From Bradyrhizobium sp. sGM-13 (GTDB lineage: Bacteria > Pseudomonadota > Alphaproteobacteria > Rhizobiales > Xanthobacteraceae), in contig NZ_JAGWDK010000001.1 in the NCBI RefSeq assembly GCF_018398875.1, forward strand, positions 310,001 to 374,000: a stretch of DNA of 64,000 nt. Reading direction: 5' to 3'. Position numbers and translations under genes: made by a program. Below are positions 53,807 through 62,003 of this stretch, one piece after another (positions within the stretch are counted from its first letter, which is position 1; each line of letters opens with the position of its first letter). The notes beneath the pieces are model-generated. The model saw only the letters and a list, made by a program, of their open reading frames with translations. It had not been told where the DNA came from and ran no database searches.

Positions 53807-55198
53807 ATGTCCGCAGACTTAGCCCCCAAACCATCCGCCGCACTCATCGACGGCCTGCCTCCCGAACTCAGGCGCTGGGCGGTGGCGGCGATCTTCACCG
53901 CGCTGGCGCTGGCCTCGCTGGATACCGCGATCGCCAATATCGCGCTGCCCGCCATCGCGGCCGACCTCCATGTCAGCCCGGCCGACGTGGTCTGGGTCGT
54001 CAATATCTACCAAATCGCCTTGGTCGCGACGCTGCTGCCGCTCGGCGCACTCGGCGAAATCGTCGGTCATGAGCGGATCTATATCGGTGGCCTCGTGCTG
54101 TTCACGCTGGCCTCGCTTGGCTGCGCCTTGGCATGGTCGCTGCCGAGCCTGACGGCGGCGCGGGCGCTGCAGGGGCTAGGCGCCAGCGGCATCATGAGCG
54201 TGAATGCGGCGCTGGTCCGCTTCGTCTATCCGACGCACATGCTGGGGCGCGGCTTCGGCCATAACGCGCTCGTGGTCGGAACGGCATTCACCTTCGGTCC
54301 GACCATTGCCTCCGCGATCCTTGCGATCGGAACGTGGCCGTGGCTGTTCGCGATCAACCTTCCCTTCGGCCTGATCGCAATCTGGATCGGCCTGAAGACC
54401 TTGCCCAAAACGCCGCGCGCGAAACACGCGTTCGATTTTGCGAGCGCAGCGCTGACCGCAAGCTGTCTCGGGCTGTTCATCATCGGCATCGGAAGCGCGG
54501 CACATCAGGCGCCGCCCGTCCTTGTCGGAGTGGCGCTTGGCGCGGCATTGCTGCTCGGCTGGATCATGACCCGACGGGATGCGGACCATCCGGCGCCGAT
54601 GTTGCCGATCGACCTGTTCCGGAGGCCGATGTTCGCGCTGTCGGCCGCAACGTCGGTCTGCACATTCGCGGTGCAGGGATTGGCCTTCGTTTCGCTGCCC
54701 TTCTACTTCGAGGACGTGCTGCATCGCTCGCAGGTCGAGACCGGCTTCTTCATGACGCCCTGGCCATTGGTGGTGGCGATCATGGCGCCGATCGGGGGCC
54801 GGCTCTCCGATCGCTATCCTGTAGGCATTCTCGGCGGCCTCGGGCTGGTATTACTCGGCATCGGCATGGCGCTGCTGGCAACGCTGCCTTCGGATCCTAG
54901 CGTTGCCAACATCGTCTGGCGCACGGTGATCTGCGGGATCGGATTCGGCTTGTTTCAAACGCCGAATTTGCGGGCGCTGATGTCGAGCGCGCCGCCGCAC
55001 CGCAGTGGCAGCGCGAGCGGCATCGTCGCAACCGCTCGTCTGACAGGGCAGACACTCGGCGCCGCGCTCGCGGCCCTTTGCTTTGGGCTGGCCGGTCACG
55101 ACGGTGCGACGGTCGCGCTGATGCTCGGGGCCGGATTTGCCGCGCTCGGAAGCCTGATGAGTTTCCTGCGTCTGACGGTGGGCACCGAAAAGATATGA
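53807..55198 (+). CDS. MFS transporter, DHA2-type (14 helices)
   Basis: This 463-residue transporter has about 14 hydrophobic helices and the DHA2 motif LDTAIANIALPAIAADL in the first helix region. It resembles EmrB/QacA-type multidrug pumps. The gene is separate from the preceding ABC operon by 132 bases and followed by a dispersed repeat. Proton-driven efflux of an unknown compound is the likely role. Confidence 0.88.
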   Translation: MSADLAPKPSAALIDGLPPELRRWAVAAIFTALALASLDTAIANIALPAIAADLHVSPADVVWVVNIYQIALVATLLPLGALGEIVGHERIYIGGLVLFTLASLGCALAWSLPSLTAARALQGLGASGIMSVNAALVRFVYPTHMLGRGFGHNALVVGTAFTFGPTIASAILAIGTWPWLFAINLPFGLIAIWIGLKTLPKTPRAKHAFDFASAALTASCLGLFIIGIGSAAHQAPPVLVGVALGAALLLGWIMTRRDADHPAPMLPIDLFRRPMFALSAATSVCTFAVQGLAFVSLPFYFEDVLHRSQVETGFFMTPWPLVVAIMAPIGGRLSDRYPVGILGGLGLVLLGIGMALLATLPSDPSVANIVWRTVICGIGFGLFQTPNLRALMSSAPPHRSGSASGIVATARLTGQTLGAALAALCFGLAGHDGATVALMLGAGFAALGSLMSFLRLTVGTEKI

Positions 55199-55231
55199 TG
55201 CAACGCAGGGACACGACCCTGTTCGCTGCGC

Positions 55232-55332
55232 CTAGAGCCTGGTTCTGATTGAATCAGAACCGGGCTCTAGATTCTTGTTTTGACGCGTTTTCTTGACGCG
55301 AACCGGTGTCCACTTCGCTTGAAAACGCTCTA
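55232..55332 (-). repeat. TAGAGC-type dispersed repeat, copy 3
   Basis: Read on the minus strand it starts TAGAGCGTTTTCAAGCG at the stop codon of the DUF1772 gene and ends at the palindrome AGCCCGGTTCTGATT/AATCAGAACC. It includes GACGCGTTTTCTTGACGCGAACC. It shares its block order with 35144-35262; at 29249-29281 only the two ends are left. Confidence 0.8.
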
Positions 55333-55758
55333 ATTGAGCGCCCAAAGATAAGCCAGCGTCGCCGCGATCCCGAGTCCCGTTCTGACCGCGTGCAACCCTC
55401 CCCATTTCACGATCAGCGCACGTGACTGCGGGCCGGCGTCCTTCTCGTCGATAGCGTTCAGCATGCGGTTGGTCGGCATGATGCCGATCAGCGTATAGGG
55501 CCAGTTGGCGAGAATGAGCACCGCGCCGACGATCCAGCGCCAGTCCCCCGTCAGCCAGGCAGCGGTCAGGCCGAGCACACCGGAAATGACTGCGCAACTC
55601 GCCTGCATCGCAAAGCCGCGCGCGTAGCTTGGTTTCCACTGCCTCAAGAGGCCCCGGTCATCGAGGCCGAGACGCGCCGGCTGTTCGGCGAAGTTGATGA
55701 AGAAGGCGGCACCGGCGAACGCCGCCGCGACGACCATTGCAAGCTGTCCTGCAAACAT
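55330..55758 (-). CDS. DUF1772 (anthrone-oxygenase-like) membrane protein
   Basis: This 142-residue protein has four hydrophobic helices and the conserved [16 protein letters not shown] motif of DUF1772, a family that includes anthrone oxygenases. ATG 55758 has GGAG upstream. The gene is divergent from a MarR gene 57 bases away, with two palindromes between. Such pairs often make a drug- or quinone-responsive unit. Its TAG stop is the first triplet of a dispersed repeat. Confidence 0.85.
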   Translation of the reverse strand: MFAGQLAMVVAAAFAGAAFFINFAEQPARLGLDDRGLLRQWKPSYARGFAMQASCAVISGVLGLTAAWLTGDWRWIVGAVLILANWPYTLIGIMPTNRMLNAIDEKDAGPQSRALIVKWGGLHAVRTGLGIAATLAYLWALN

Positions 55759-55779
55759 TTTTTCACTCCACACGCTAAT

Positions 55780-55795
55780 TGACAATATATTGTCA
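55780..55795. promoter_or_regulatory. MarR operator 1, perfect palindrome TGACAATATATTGTCA
   Basis: This 16-base perfect palindrome lies 21 bases from the DUF1772 start and 20 from the MarR start, where it can control both divergent promoters. Its half-site TGACAA recurs in the second site at 55809-55822. Confidence 0.8.
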
Positions 55796-55808
55796 TCTTG
55801 GATATTAA

Positions 55809-55822
55809 TTGTCAAATGACAA
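55809..55822. promoter_or_regulatory. MarR operator 2, TTGTCA-AA-TGACAA over the marR start
   Basis: The arms TTGTCA and TGACAA are perfect complements around two bases, and the site covers the ATG at 55816. It uses the same half-site as operator 1, so MarR probably represses its own translation start region. Confidence 0.7.
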
Positions 55823-56274
55823 CGAAACGACATACGCCCGGCGGTCAGGCATTGACCGAGTTGGTTCTCGCCGTGTTCCGCCTCAATGGACGCCTGCTCG
55901 CGGCCGGTGACCGGCTTGTTTCGGACCTCGGCCTCACCAGCGCGCGCTGGCAGGTGCTTGGCGCAATCGCGCTTGCGCCAAATCCGCAACCGGTGGCCTG
56001 GCTTGCGCGCAGCATGGGACTCAACCGACAGGGAGTTCAGCGCATTGTGAACGAGATGGCAGAGGATGGCCTCGTGGAGCTGCAGCCCAATCCGAATCAC
56101 CGCCGGGCGCACCTCGTCGCGCTAACCAGGCGTGGGCAGGATGCCTTCGAAACCGCCAGCGCACTCCAGGTTCCGTGGGCAAATGCCCTTGCGAAGGGGC
56201 TTAATCCCGATGAGCTCGCCGCGATGACCCGTATCGCGAAGCTGCTGAGCGAGCGCCTTGATGAGTCCGCCTAG
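55816..56274 (+). CDS. MarR-family transcriptional regulator
   Basis: This 152-residue winged-helix dimer has the MarR core ([20 protein letters not shown], then [20 protein letters not shown] and [16 protein letters not shown]). ATG 55816 is preferred over a TTG at 55798. It is divergent from DUF1772 with two TGACAA palindromes between, so it probably represses both genes and releases them on binding a phenolic or quinone ligand. The ligand is inferred from the family, not seen. Confidence 0.88.
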   Translation: MTTKRHTPGGQALTELVLAVFRLNGRLLAAGDRLVSDLGLTSARWQVLGAIALAPNPQPVAWLARSMGLNRQGVQRIVNEMAEDGLVELQPNPNHRRAHLVALTRRGQDAFETASALQVPWANALAKGLNPDELAAMTRIAKLLSERLDESA

Positions 56275-56453
56275 CCCTACCCTCTAACAAGGAAACTAAA
56301 ATCGGCCAGGTTGCGGAAACCCGGCGCAACACCGGCGGATCGACTTTCTTCCCGTTCGTTAAGCGCGCATTTTCTTGATTTGAACTGTTCTATTTTCTCG
56401 GATCACATCGCGCCCGGTTCAATTGGCGAATTGGACTCAAAAAGGGACATGCG

Positions 56454-56903
56454 ATGGCAAACCTCACAATCAACGGCAAAACGATCAATGTGGACGTCGA
56501 AGATGACACGCCACTGCTCTGGGCTATCCGGGAGAATGTCGGACTGACCGGCACCAAATATGGGTGCGGCATTGCACTATGCGGCGCCTGCACCGTTCAC
56601 GTCGACGGGGTCGCGATGCGTTCCTGCGGCGTGACGGTCAGCGAGGCCGTCGGCAAGCAGATCACCACGATCGAAGGTCTCGCCTCAAATGGCGCGCTGC
56701 ATAAGGTGCAGCAGGCCTGGGTGGCCAACGACGTTCCACAATGCGGCTATTGCCAGAGCGGCATGATCATGGCGGTTGCGGCCCTTCTCAACGAGAAGCC
56801 GAAGCCGACCGACCAGGATATTAACGAGGCCATCACCAATATCTGCCGATGCGGGACCTTCCAGCAGGTCCGCGAGGCGATCCACGCCGCCGCGAGCGCT
56901 TGA
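56454..56903 (+). CDS. iorA: Molybdenum hydroxylase small subunit, two [2Fe-2S] clusters (isoquinoline 1-oxidoreductase alpha type)
   Basis: This 149-residue protein carries the plant-type [2Fe-2S] cluster (C38, C43, C46, C58) and the second cluster of the xanthine oxidase family (C97, C100, C131, C133). It passes electrons from the molybdopterin subunit to an acceptor. It is followed, 10 bases later, by the large subunit gene. There is no signal peptide, so it would travel to the periplasm with the Tat-tagged large subunit. The substrate of the pair is unknown; aldehydes or N-heterocycles are usual. Confidence 0.9.
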   Translation: MANLTINGKTINVDVEDDTPLLWAIRENVGLTGTKYGCGIALCGACTVHVDGVAMRSCGVTVSEAVGKQITTIEGLASNGALHKVQQAWVANDVPQCGYCQSGMIMAVAALLNEKPKPTDQDINEAITNICRCGTFQQVREAIHAAASA

Positions 56904-56913
56904 GGGGGACGCC

Positions 56914-59100
56914 ATGAACAAGCACGTCACACCCAAACTCAACCGCCGCACCTTCGTGATCGGCACCGCTGCCGCCGGCGCCGGCCTCGCACTCGGCCTC
57001 GATATTCCCTTCGGCGGACCGAAGGTCGTTCGCGCAGCCGATGGCTCACCAGAAGTTAATGTCTGGGTGGTGATCCGCCCCGACAATACGACCGTGGTTC
57101 GCGTCGCCCGCTCGGAGATGGGCCAGGGCACCCTCACCGGCCTCGCCCAACTCGTCGCTGAAGAGCTCGAATGCGACTGGTCGAAGGTCGTCACCGAATA
57201 TCCGACACCGGGCCAAAGTGTCGCACGCAAGCGCGCCTGGGGCGATTTTTCGACGGGCGGCAGCCGCGGCATTCGCTCCAGCCAGGACTATGTCCGCAAA
57301 GGCGGCGCCACCGCCCGCGTGATGCTGATACAGGCCGCCGCGAACGAGTGGAAAGTGCCGGCATCGGAATGCACCGCCGCCAACAGCATCATCACCCACA
57401 CGCCGTCGGGCAGGACCACGACCTACGGCAAGGTGGTGGAAGCCGCCGCAAAGCTCGAGCCACCGGCGGACGTCAAGCTGAAGGATCCCAAGGACTGGAA
57501 AATTGCCGGCAAGGGATTGAAGCGACTCGACACCGTCGAGAAGACGACAGGTGCGATGATCTATGGCGCCGACGTCAAGCTGCCGGGCATGCTCAATGCC
57601 GCGATCAAGGATTGTCCTGTCTTCGGCGGCAAGCTGAAAAGCTACGACGAAGCCAAGATCGCCGGCATGAAGGGTATCAAGAAGGTGGTGAAGGTCGGCG
57701 ACAGCGCCGTCGCCGTCGTCGCCGACACCTGGTGGCACGCCAAGACCGCGCTCGACGCGCTACCGATCGCCTGGGACGAAGGCGAGAACGCCAAAGTCTC
57801 CAGCGAGTCGATCGCCAACTGGCTGGCCGAAGGCCTCGACAATGCCCAGCCGGCCTATATCGGCAACCAGAATGGTGACGCCAAGGCTGCGATTGCCTCC
57901 GCCGTCAAGAAGGTCGAGGCGGTCTACAACTATCCCTACCAGAACCACGCCACGATGGAGCCGATGAACGCCACCGCGCTCTATACGCCGGACAAATGCG
58001 AGGTCTGGTGCGGCACGCAGAACGGCGAAGCGGCATTTGCCGCCACGCTGGAGGCGTCGGGACTGCCGGCCGAAAAATGCGAGGTCCACAAGCTGATCCT
58101 CGGCGGCGGCTTCGGCCGCCGCGGCATGACCGATTACGTCCGGCAGGCGGTCCTCATCGCGAAGGAGATGCCGGGCACGCCGGTCAAGTTGTTGTGGTCG
58201 CGCGAAGAGGACATGGCGCAAGGCAAGTTTCATCCGGTCACGCAATGCAAGATGACCGGGGCCTTCGATGCCGATAACAATCTCACGGCGCTGCATGTGC
58301 GATTGTCCGGCCAGTCGATCCTGTACACGGTGCGTCCGGCAGCGCTGGTGAACGGCATGGATACGGCTGCATTCCAGGGCTTGAGTCCTTCCGGCGACGC
58401 GGCGATCGGCTACTCCGTGCCGAACCTCTTGGTCGAGCATTCCATGCGCAATCCGCACGTTCCACCCGGCTTCTGGCGCGGCGTCAACGTCAACCAGAAT
58501 GCCATCTACATGGAATGCTTCATGGATGAGCTGGCGCATTCGGTGGGCCAGGATCCGGTGGAATTCCGCCGCAAGCTGATGAGCAAGCACCCAAAACACC
58601 TCGCCGTGCTCAACGCCGTGGCCGAGAAGATCGGTTGGGGCAAGCCCGCGCCGCAAGGCGTCTATCGCGGGATCGCGCAGGTGATGGGCTACGGCAGCTA
58701 TGTCGCGGGTGCCGCGGAAATCTCGGTCATCGACGACGGCAAGATCAAGGTGCATCGCATAGTCGCCTCGACCGACCCCGGCTACATCGTCAACCCGGCG
58801 CAGGTCGAGCGGCAGATTGCCGGCTCGTTCGTCTACGGCCTGTCCGCCCTGTTCTACGGCGGCTGCACGGTGAAGGACGGCAAGATCGAGCAGACCAACT
58901 TCGACACCTACGATTCAATGCGCATTGCCGCGATGCCGAAGGTGGAATGCGTCATGGTGCCGAGCGGCGGCTTCTGGGGCGGCGTCGGCGAGCCGACTAT
59001 CGGCGTCGCCGCACCCGCGGTGCTCAACGCCTACTTCGCGGCAACCGGCAAGCGGATCCGTTCGGTCCCGCTGAAGGACCAGAACATCACGTTTGCCTGA
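56914..59100 (+). CDS. iorB: Molybdenum hydroxylase large subunit with Tat signal (isoquinoline 1-oxidoreductase beta type)
   Basis: This 728-residue protein starts MNKHVTPKLNRRTFVIGTAA, a twin-arginine signal, and belongs to the IorB/aldehyde oxidase group that binds molybdopterin cytosine dinucleotide. The catalytic glutamate is E693 in GGVGEPTIG; LGGGFGRRG and FWRGVNVNQN are other family motifs. It would hydroxylate or oxidise a substrate in the periplasm and hand electrons to the small subunit, then perhaps to the cytochrome c encoded next. ATG 56914 has GAGGGGG upstream. The open frame from 56776 lies inside the small subunit gene. Confidence 0.9.
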   Translation: MNKHVTPKLNRRTFVIGTAAAGAGLALGLDIPFGGPKVVRAADGSPEVNVWVVIRPDNTTVVRVARSEMGQGTLTGLAQLVAEELECDWSKVVTEYPTPGQSVARKRAWGDFSTGGSRGIRSSQDYVRKGGATARVMLIQAAANEWKVPASECTAANSIITHTPSGRTTTYGKVVEAAAKLEPPADVKLKDPKDWKIAGKGLKRLDTVEKTTGAMIYGADVKLPGMLNAAIKDCPVFGGKLKSYDEAKIAGMKGIKKVVKVGDSAVAVVADTWWHAKTALDALPIAWDEGENAKVSSESIANWLAEGLDNAQPAYIGNQNGDAKAAIASAVKKVEAVYNYPYQNHATMEPMNATALYTPDKCEVWCGTQNGEAAFAATLEASGLPAEKCEVHKLILGGGFGRRGMTDYVRQAVLIAKEMPGTPVKLLWSREEDMAQGKFHPVTQCKMTGAFDADNNLTALHVRLSGQSILYTVRPAALVNGMDTAAFQGLSPSGDAAIGYSVPNLLVEHSMRNPHVPPGFWRGVNVNQNAIYMECFMDELAHSVGQDPVEFRRKLMSKHPKHLAVLNAVAEKIGWGKPAPQGVYRGIAQVMGYGSYVAGAAEISVIDDGKIKVHRIVASTDPGYIVNPAQVERQIAGSFVYGLSALFYGGCTVKDGKIEQTNFDTYDSMRIAAMPKVECVMVPSGGFWGGVGEPTIGVAAPAVLNAYFAATGKRIRSVPLKDQNITFA

Positions 59101-59109
59101 CAGTAACGG

Positions 59110-59132
59110 GCGGCGGCCTCTTCGGCCGCCGC
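59110..59132 (+). terminator. Strong hairpin after the molybdenum hydroxylase genes
   Basis: GCGGCGGCC and GGCCGCCGC form a perfect 9-bp stem around TCTTC, 10 bases after the large subunit stop. It has no T-run. It may terminate part of the transcripts or stabilise the upstream message before the cytochrome gene. Confidence 0.55.
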
Positions 59133-59153
59133 TCGCTTATCGAGAGATTTCTG

Positions 59154-59447
59154 ATGAAAGCCTTGCGTGCCGTCATCGGGCTGGCAACGGTCATGGCGTC
59201 GAGCCTGCCGGTGCTTGCGGCTTCCGATCCCCCGCCCGGCGCGGCATCCTGCTCCGGCTGCCACTCCCGCGGGGTGACCGGTTCGTCCGTTTCGCGGCTG
59301 AACGGCCGCGACGCCGGCGAGATCGCGACCGCGATGGCTGGATTTCGCAACGGCTCGCTTCCCGCTACGGTAATGAACCGCATCGCCAAGGGCTTTTCCG
59401 ACGATGAGTTGCGCGCGATCGCCGCGTGGCTCGCGGCACAAAAATAA
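59154..59447 (+). CDS. Small periplasmic cytochrome c (flavocytochrome c heme subunit-like)
   Basis: This 97-residue protein has a signal peptide ending near LAASD and one heme site CSGCH (33-37), with a likely axial Met in LPATVMNRIAKG. Size and position before the FccB gene fit the FccA/SoxE heme subunit of flavocytochrome c sulfide dehydrogenase. It could also accept electrons from the molybdenum hydroxylase upstream. Both roles are inference from position. Confidence 0.85.
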   Translation: MKALRAVIGLATVMASSLPVLAASDPPPGAASCSGCHSRGVTGSSVSRLNGRDAGEIATAMAGFRNGSLPATVMNRIAKGFSDDELRAIAAWLAAQK

Positions 59448-59459
59448 GGGGCCGCCAGC

Positions 59460-60743
59460 ATGGGCGTAAGCCGTCGCATCAGCCGCCGGAAGTTCTGTAG
59501 CGCCAGCGCGGCCGCCGCAGTGACGGCCTTGGCGTCTCCGCTGCCCGCGTTGGCGCAATCCGCGGCGCGCATCATCGTGATCGGCGGCGGCTTCGGCGGT
59601 GCGAGTTGTGCGCGCGCGCTGAAACAGATCGATCCGAAATTGCAGGTCACGCTGGTCGAGCCGAACCGGACCTTCACCGCCTGCCCGTTCAGCAACAATG
59701 TCATCGCCGGACTGCGTTCGATCGAGGAGCAAAAATTCGGTTACGACAAGATCGCCGCCAGCGGCATCACGGTGGTGGCGCTGGAAGCAACGACCATCAA
59801 TGCAGCGGCGCGGACCGTGGGGCTCGCCGACGGCACCTCGCTCGCCTACGACCGGCTGGTGCTGTCTCCCGGAATCGAACTGCGTTTCGACGCCCTGTCG
59901 GGCTACGACGAAGCCGCCGCAGCGAAGATGCCGCATGCCTGGAAAGCGGGCGAGCAAACGCTGTTGCTGCGCAAGCAGCTCGAGGCCATGGACGATGGCG
60001 GCCTGGTGGTGATCACAGCTCCCGCCAACCCTTTCCGTTGCCCGCCGGGACCTTACGAACGGGCCTGCCTGATTGCGCATTATCTGAAGACCAAGAAGCC
60101 GCGTTCGAAGCTGATCATCCTCGACGCAAAGGACGCGTTCTCCAAGCAGCGCCTGTTTCAGAACGCGTGGAAGGAGCTTTACCCGGGGATGGTCGAATGG
60201 GTATCGCTATCGCAGGGCGGCAAGGTGAATGCCGTCGATCCGGCAACCAACACTCTGATCACCGATTTCGGCAATCACACCGCCCAGGTGGCCAACGTTA
60301 TTCCGCCGCAACGGGCCGGCCGCATCGCGGCTATTGCGGGCGCGACCGATAACACCGGCTGGTGCGCGATCGATCCTGTCACTTTCGAATCCAGATCGGC
60401 CCCGAACATCCATGTCATAGGCGACGCCTGTCTCGCCGGCGCGATGCCAAAATCCGCATTCTCGGCGAATGCGCAGGCCAAGACTTGCGCAAACGCGATT
60501 GCCACATTGGTCGCCGGCCGATCGCCAGCCGCGCCGAAGCTGATCAATACGTGCTACAGTCTGGCAGCCCCCGACTATGGCATCTCGATTGCCGGCGTAT
60601 ACCATCCGAAGAATGGATTACTTGCCGACGTTGAAGGCGCCGGCGGCGTTAGTCCGCTGGAGGCGTCACGCGATTTCCGCGCCCGCGAGGCCGATTATGC
60701 GCAATCCTGGTTCGCGACCATCACGGCGGAAGTCTTTGGCTAG
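59460..60743 (+). CDS. fccB: Flavocytochrome c sulfide dehydrogenase flavoprotein (FccB/SoxF)
   Basis: This 427-residue protein begins with a Tat signal (SRRISRRKFCSASAAAA) and has the FAD motif VIGGGFGG at residues 40-47. Cysteines in FRCPPGPYER and LINTCYSL match the redox-active pair of FccB, and TACPFSNNVIAG is also typical. It would oxidise sulfide or a persulfide and pass electrons to the small cytochrome, whose gene ends 12 bases earlier. It is followed directly by soxX. Confidence 0.9.
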   Translation: MGVSRRISRRKFCSASAAAAVTALASPLPALAQSAARIIVIGGGFGGASCARALKQIDPKLQVTLVEPNRTFTACPFSNNVIAGLRSIEEQKFGYDKIAASGITVVALEATTINAAARTVGLADGTSLAYDRLVLSPGIELRFDALSGYDEAAAAKMPHAWKAGEQTLLLRKQLEAMDDGGLVVITAPANPFRCPPGPYERACLIAHYLKTKKPRSKLIILDAKDAFSKQRLFQNAWKELYPGMVEWVSLSQGGKVNAVDPATNTLITDFGNHTAQVANVIPPQRAGRIAAIAGATDNTGWCAIDPVTFESRSAPNIHVIGDACLAGAMPKSAFSANAQAKTCANAIATLVAGRSPAAPKLINTCYSLAAPDYGISIAGVYHPKNGLLADVEGAGGVSPLEASRDFRAREADYAQSWFATITAEVFG

Positions 60744-60756
60744 ACGCACCTACCGC

Positions 60757-61194
60757 ATGTTGGATCCGATTCTTGCTGGAGTCCTCCTCGTGCTGCCCGG
60801 CTGCGCCGCCGCAACGGAACTTCGCAGCTATGCCGTCATTGGAGATGCCATTCCGCAGTCGCTGACGGGCACGGCCGGCGATGCGACGCGCGGCCGCGCC
60901 CTCGTCGTCGAACGTTCCAGCACTTGCATCCTGTGCCACAACGGCCCATTTCCCGAACAGAAGTTCCAGGGCGACCTGGCGCCTGATCTTTCCGGTTCCG
61001 GCAGCCGCTGGTCCGAAGGTCAGCTTCGGCTTCGGCTGGTGGATGCTTCTCGTCTCAACGAAGAGACGATCATGCCGTCCTATTACCGCGTTGACGGCCT
61101 CACTCGCGTCGGGACGCTGTGGCGCGGTAAGCCGATCCTGTCGGCCGAACAGATCGAGGATATCGTGGCGTATCTCGCAAGCTTACGCGAATAG
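60757..61194 (+). CDS. soxX: Sulfur oxidation c-type cytochrome SoxX
   Basis: This 145-residue protein has a signal segment and one heme site CILCH (57-61), with the axial M106 in the SoxX motif IMPSYYRVDGL. SoxX pairs with SoxA to attach thiosulfate to SoxY. I use ATG 60757; a TTG at 60736 overlapping the fccB stop, with GGAAG before it, is a fair alternative and would give seven more residues. The gene is followed by soxY after nine bases. Confidence 0.9.
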   Translation: MLDPILAGVLLVLPGCAAATELRSYAVIGDAIPQSLTGTAGDATRGRALVVERSSTCILCHNGPFPEQKFQGDLAPDLSGSGSRWSEGQLRLRLVDASRLNEETIMPSYYRVDGLTRVGTLWRGKPILSAEQIEDIVAYLASLRE

Positions 61195-61203
61195 GAAGGT
61201 CCG

Positions 61204-61683
61204 ATGCATCCACCATCGAATTCGACACGCCGCCAGTTTCTCGGCCTCGCCGGAGCGGCAGCCGTGCTTGGCACGGCCCCCGTCGTCACGCTTCGGCCTG
61301 CCGAGGCGACGCCCGAGAGGCTCGCTTCCGCCATCCGCAACGTCACCGGCGGCGCCGCGGTGAAGACTGGCAAGGTCAAGCTCGAGGTGCCGCCCTTGGT
61401 CGAGAACGGCAACACCGTGCCGTTGACTGTGAGTGTCGCCCACCCGATGGCGCCGGAGGACCACGTCAGCAGCATCCACGTTTTCAACGAGAAAAATCCG
61501 CAGCCGAACGTCGCCAACTTCCACCTCGGCCCTCATGCCGGCCGCGCGCAGGTTTCGACCCGCATTCGCCTCACCGACAGCCAGAAGGTCGTCGCGATCG
61601 CCAAGCTCTCGGACGGGTCATTCTGGTCGGCCAGCGTCGACGTCGTGGTGACACTGGCGGCCTGCACCGAGGAGGTGATCTGA
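61204..61683 (+). CDS. soxY: Sulfur carrier protein SoxY with atypical C-terminus
   Basis: This 159-residue protein has a Tat signal (STRRQFLGLAGAAA) and the SoxY immunoglobulin-like domain (LTVSVAHPMAPEDHVSSIHV, NFHLGPHAGRAQVSTRIRL). In typical SoxY the sulfur-carrying cysteine sits in a terminal GGCGG arm. Here the end reads VTLAAC154TEEVI: the cysteine remains, but the glycines are replaced by Ala and acidic residues. That could change which enzymes can reach the carried sulfur. Its stop overlaps the soxZ start (TGATG). Confidence 0.9.
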   Translation: MHPPSNSTRRQFLGLAGAAAVLGTAPVVTLRPAEATPERLASAIRNVTGGAAVKTGKVKLEVPPLVENGNTVPLTVSVAHPMAPEDHVSSIHVFNEKNPQPNVANFHLGPHAGRAQVSTRIRLTDSQKVVAIAKLSDGSFWSASVDVVVTLAACTEEVI

Positions 61684-62003
61684 TGGCTTCCGCGCTGATC
61701 AACGTTCCGGCCAGAGCCAAACGCGGCGACATCATCGAGATCAAGACGCTGATGTCGCACATCATGGAGTCAGGCTATCGCCATAAGGCGTCAGGTGAAG
61801 CTGTGCCGCGCGACATCATCACGAGCTTTACCTGCCGCTTTAACGGCGCTGAAATCTTCCGCGCCGATCTGTTCCCGGCGATCGCCGCCAACCCGTTCTT
61901 CTCCTTCTTCACGACCGTGACCGAAAGCGGCAAGTTCGAGTTCGAATGGATCGGCGACAAGGGTTTTTCTGAAACTGCATCCGCCTCGATCTCGGTCGAA
62001 TGA
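61683..62003 (+). CDS. soxZ: Sulfur carrier partner SoxZ
   Basis: This 106-residue protein is a complete SoxZ: RGDIIEIKTLMSHIMESGYR, then FTCRFNGAEIFRADLFPAIA and NPFFSFFTTVTESGKFEFEW. It forms the SoxYZ heterodimer and has no signal peptide, as usual, since it is exported with SoxY. It overlaps soxY by one base and soxA by four. Confidence 0.92.
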   Translation: MASALINVPARAKRGDIIEIKTLMSHIMESGYRHKASGEAVPRDIITSFTCRFNGAEIFRADLFPAIAANPFFSFFTTVTESGKFEFEWIGDKGFSETASASISVE

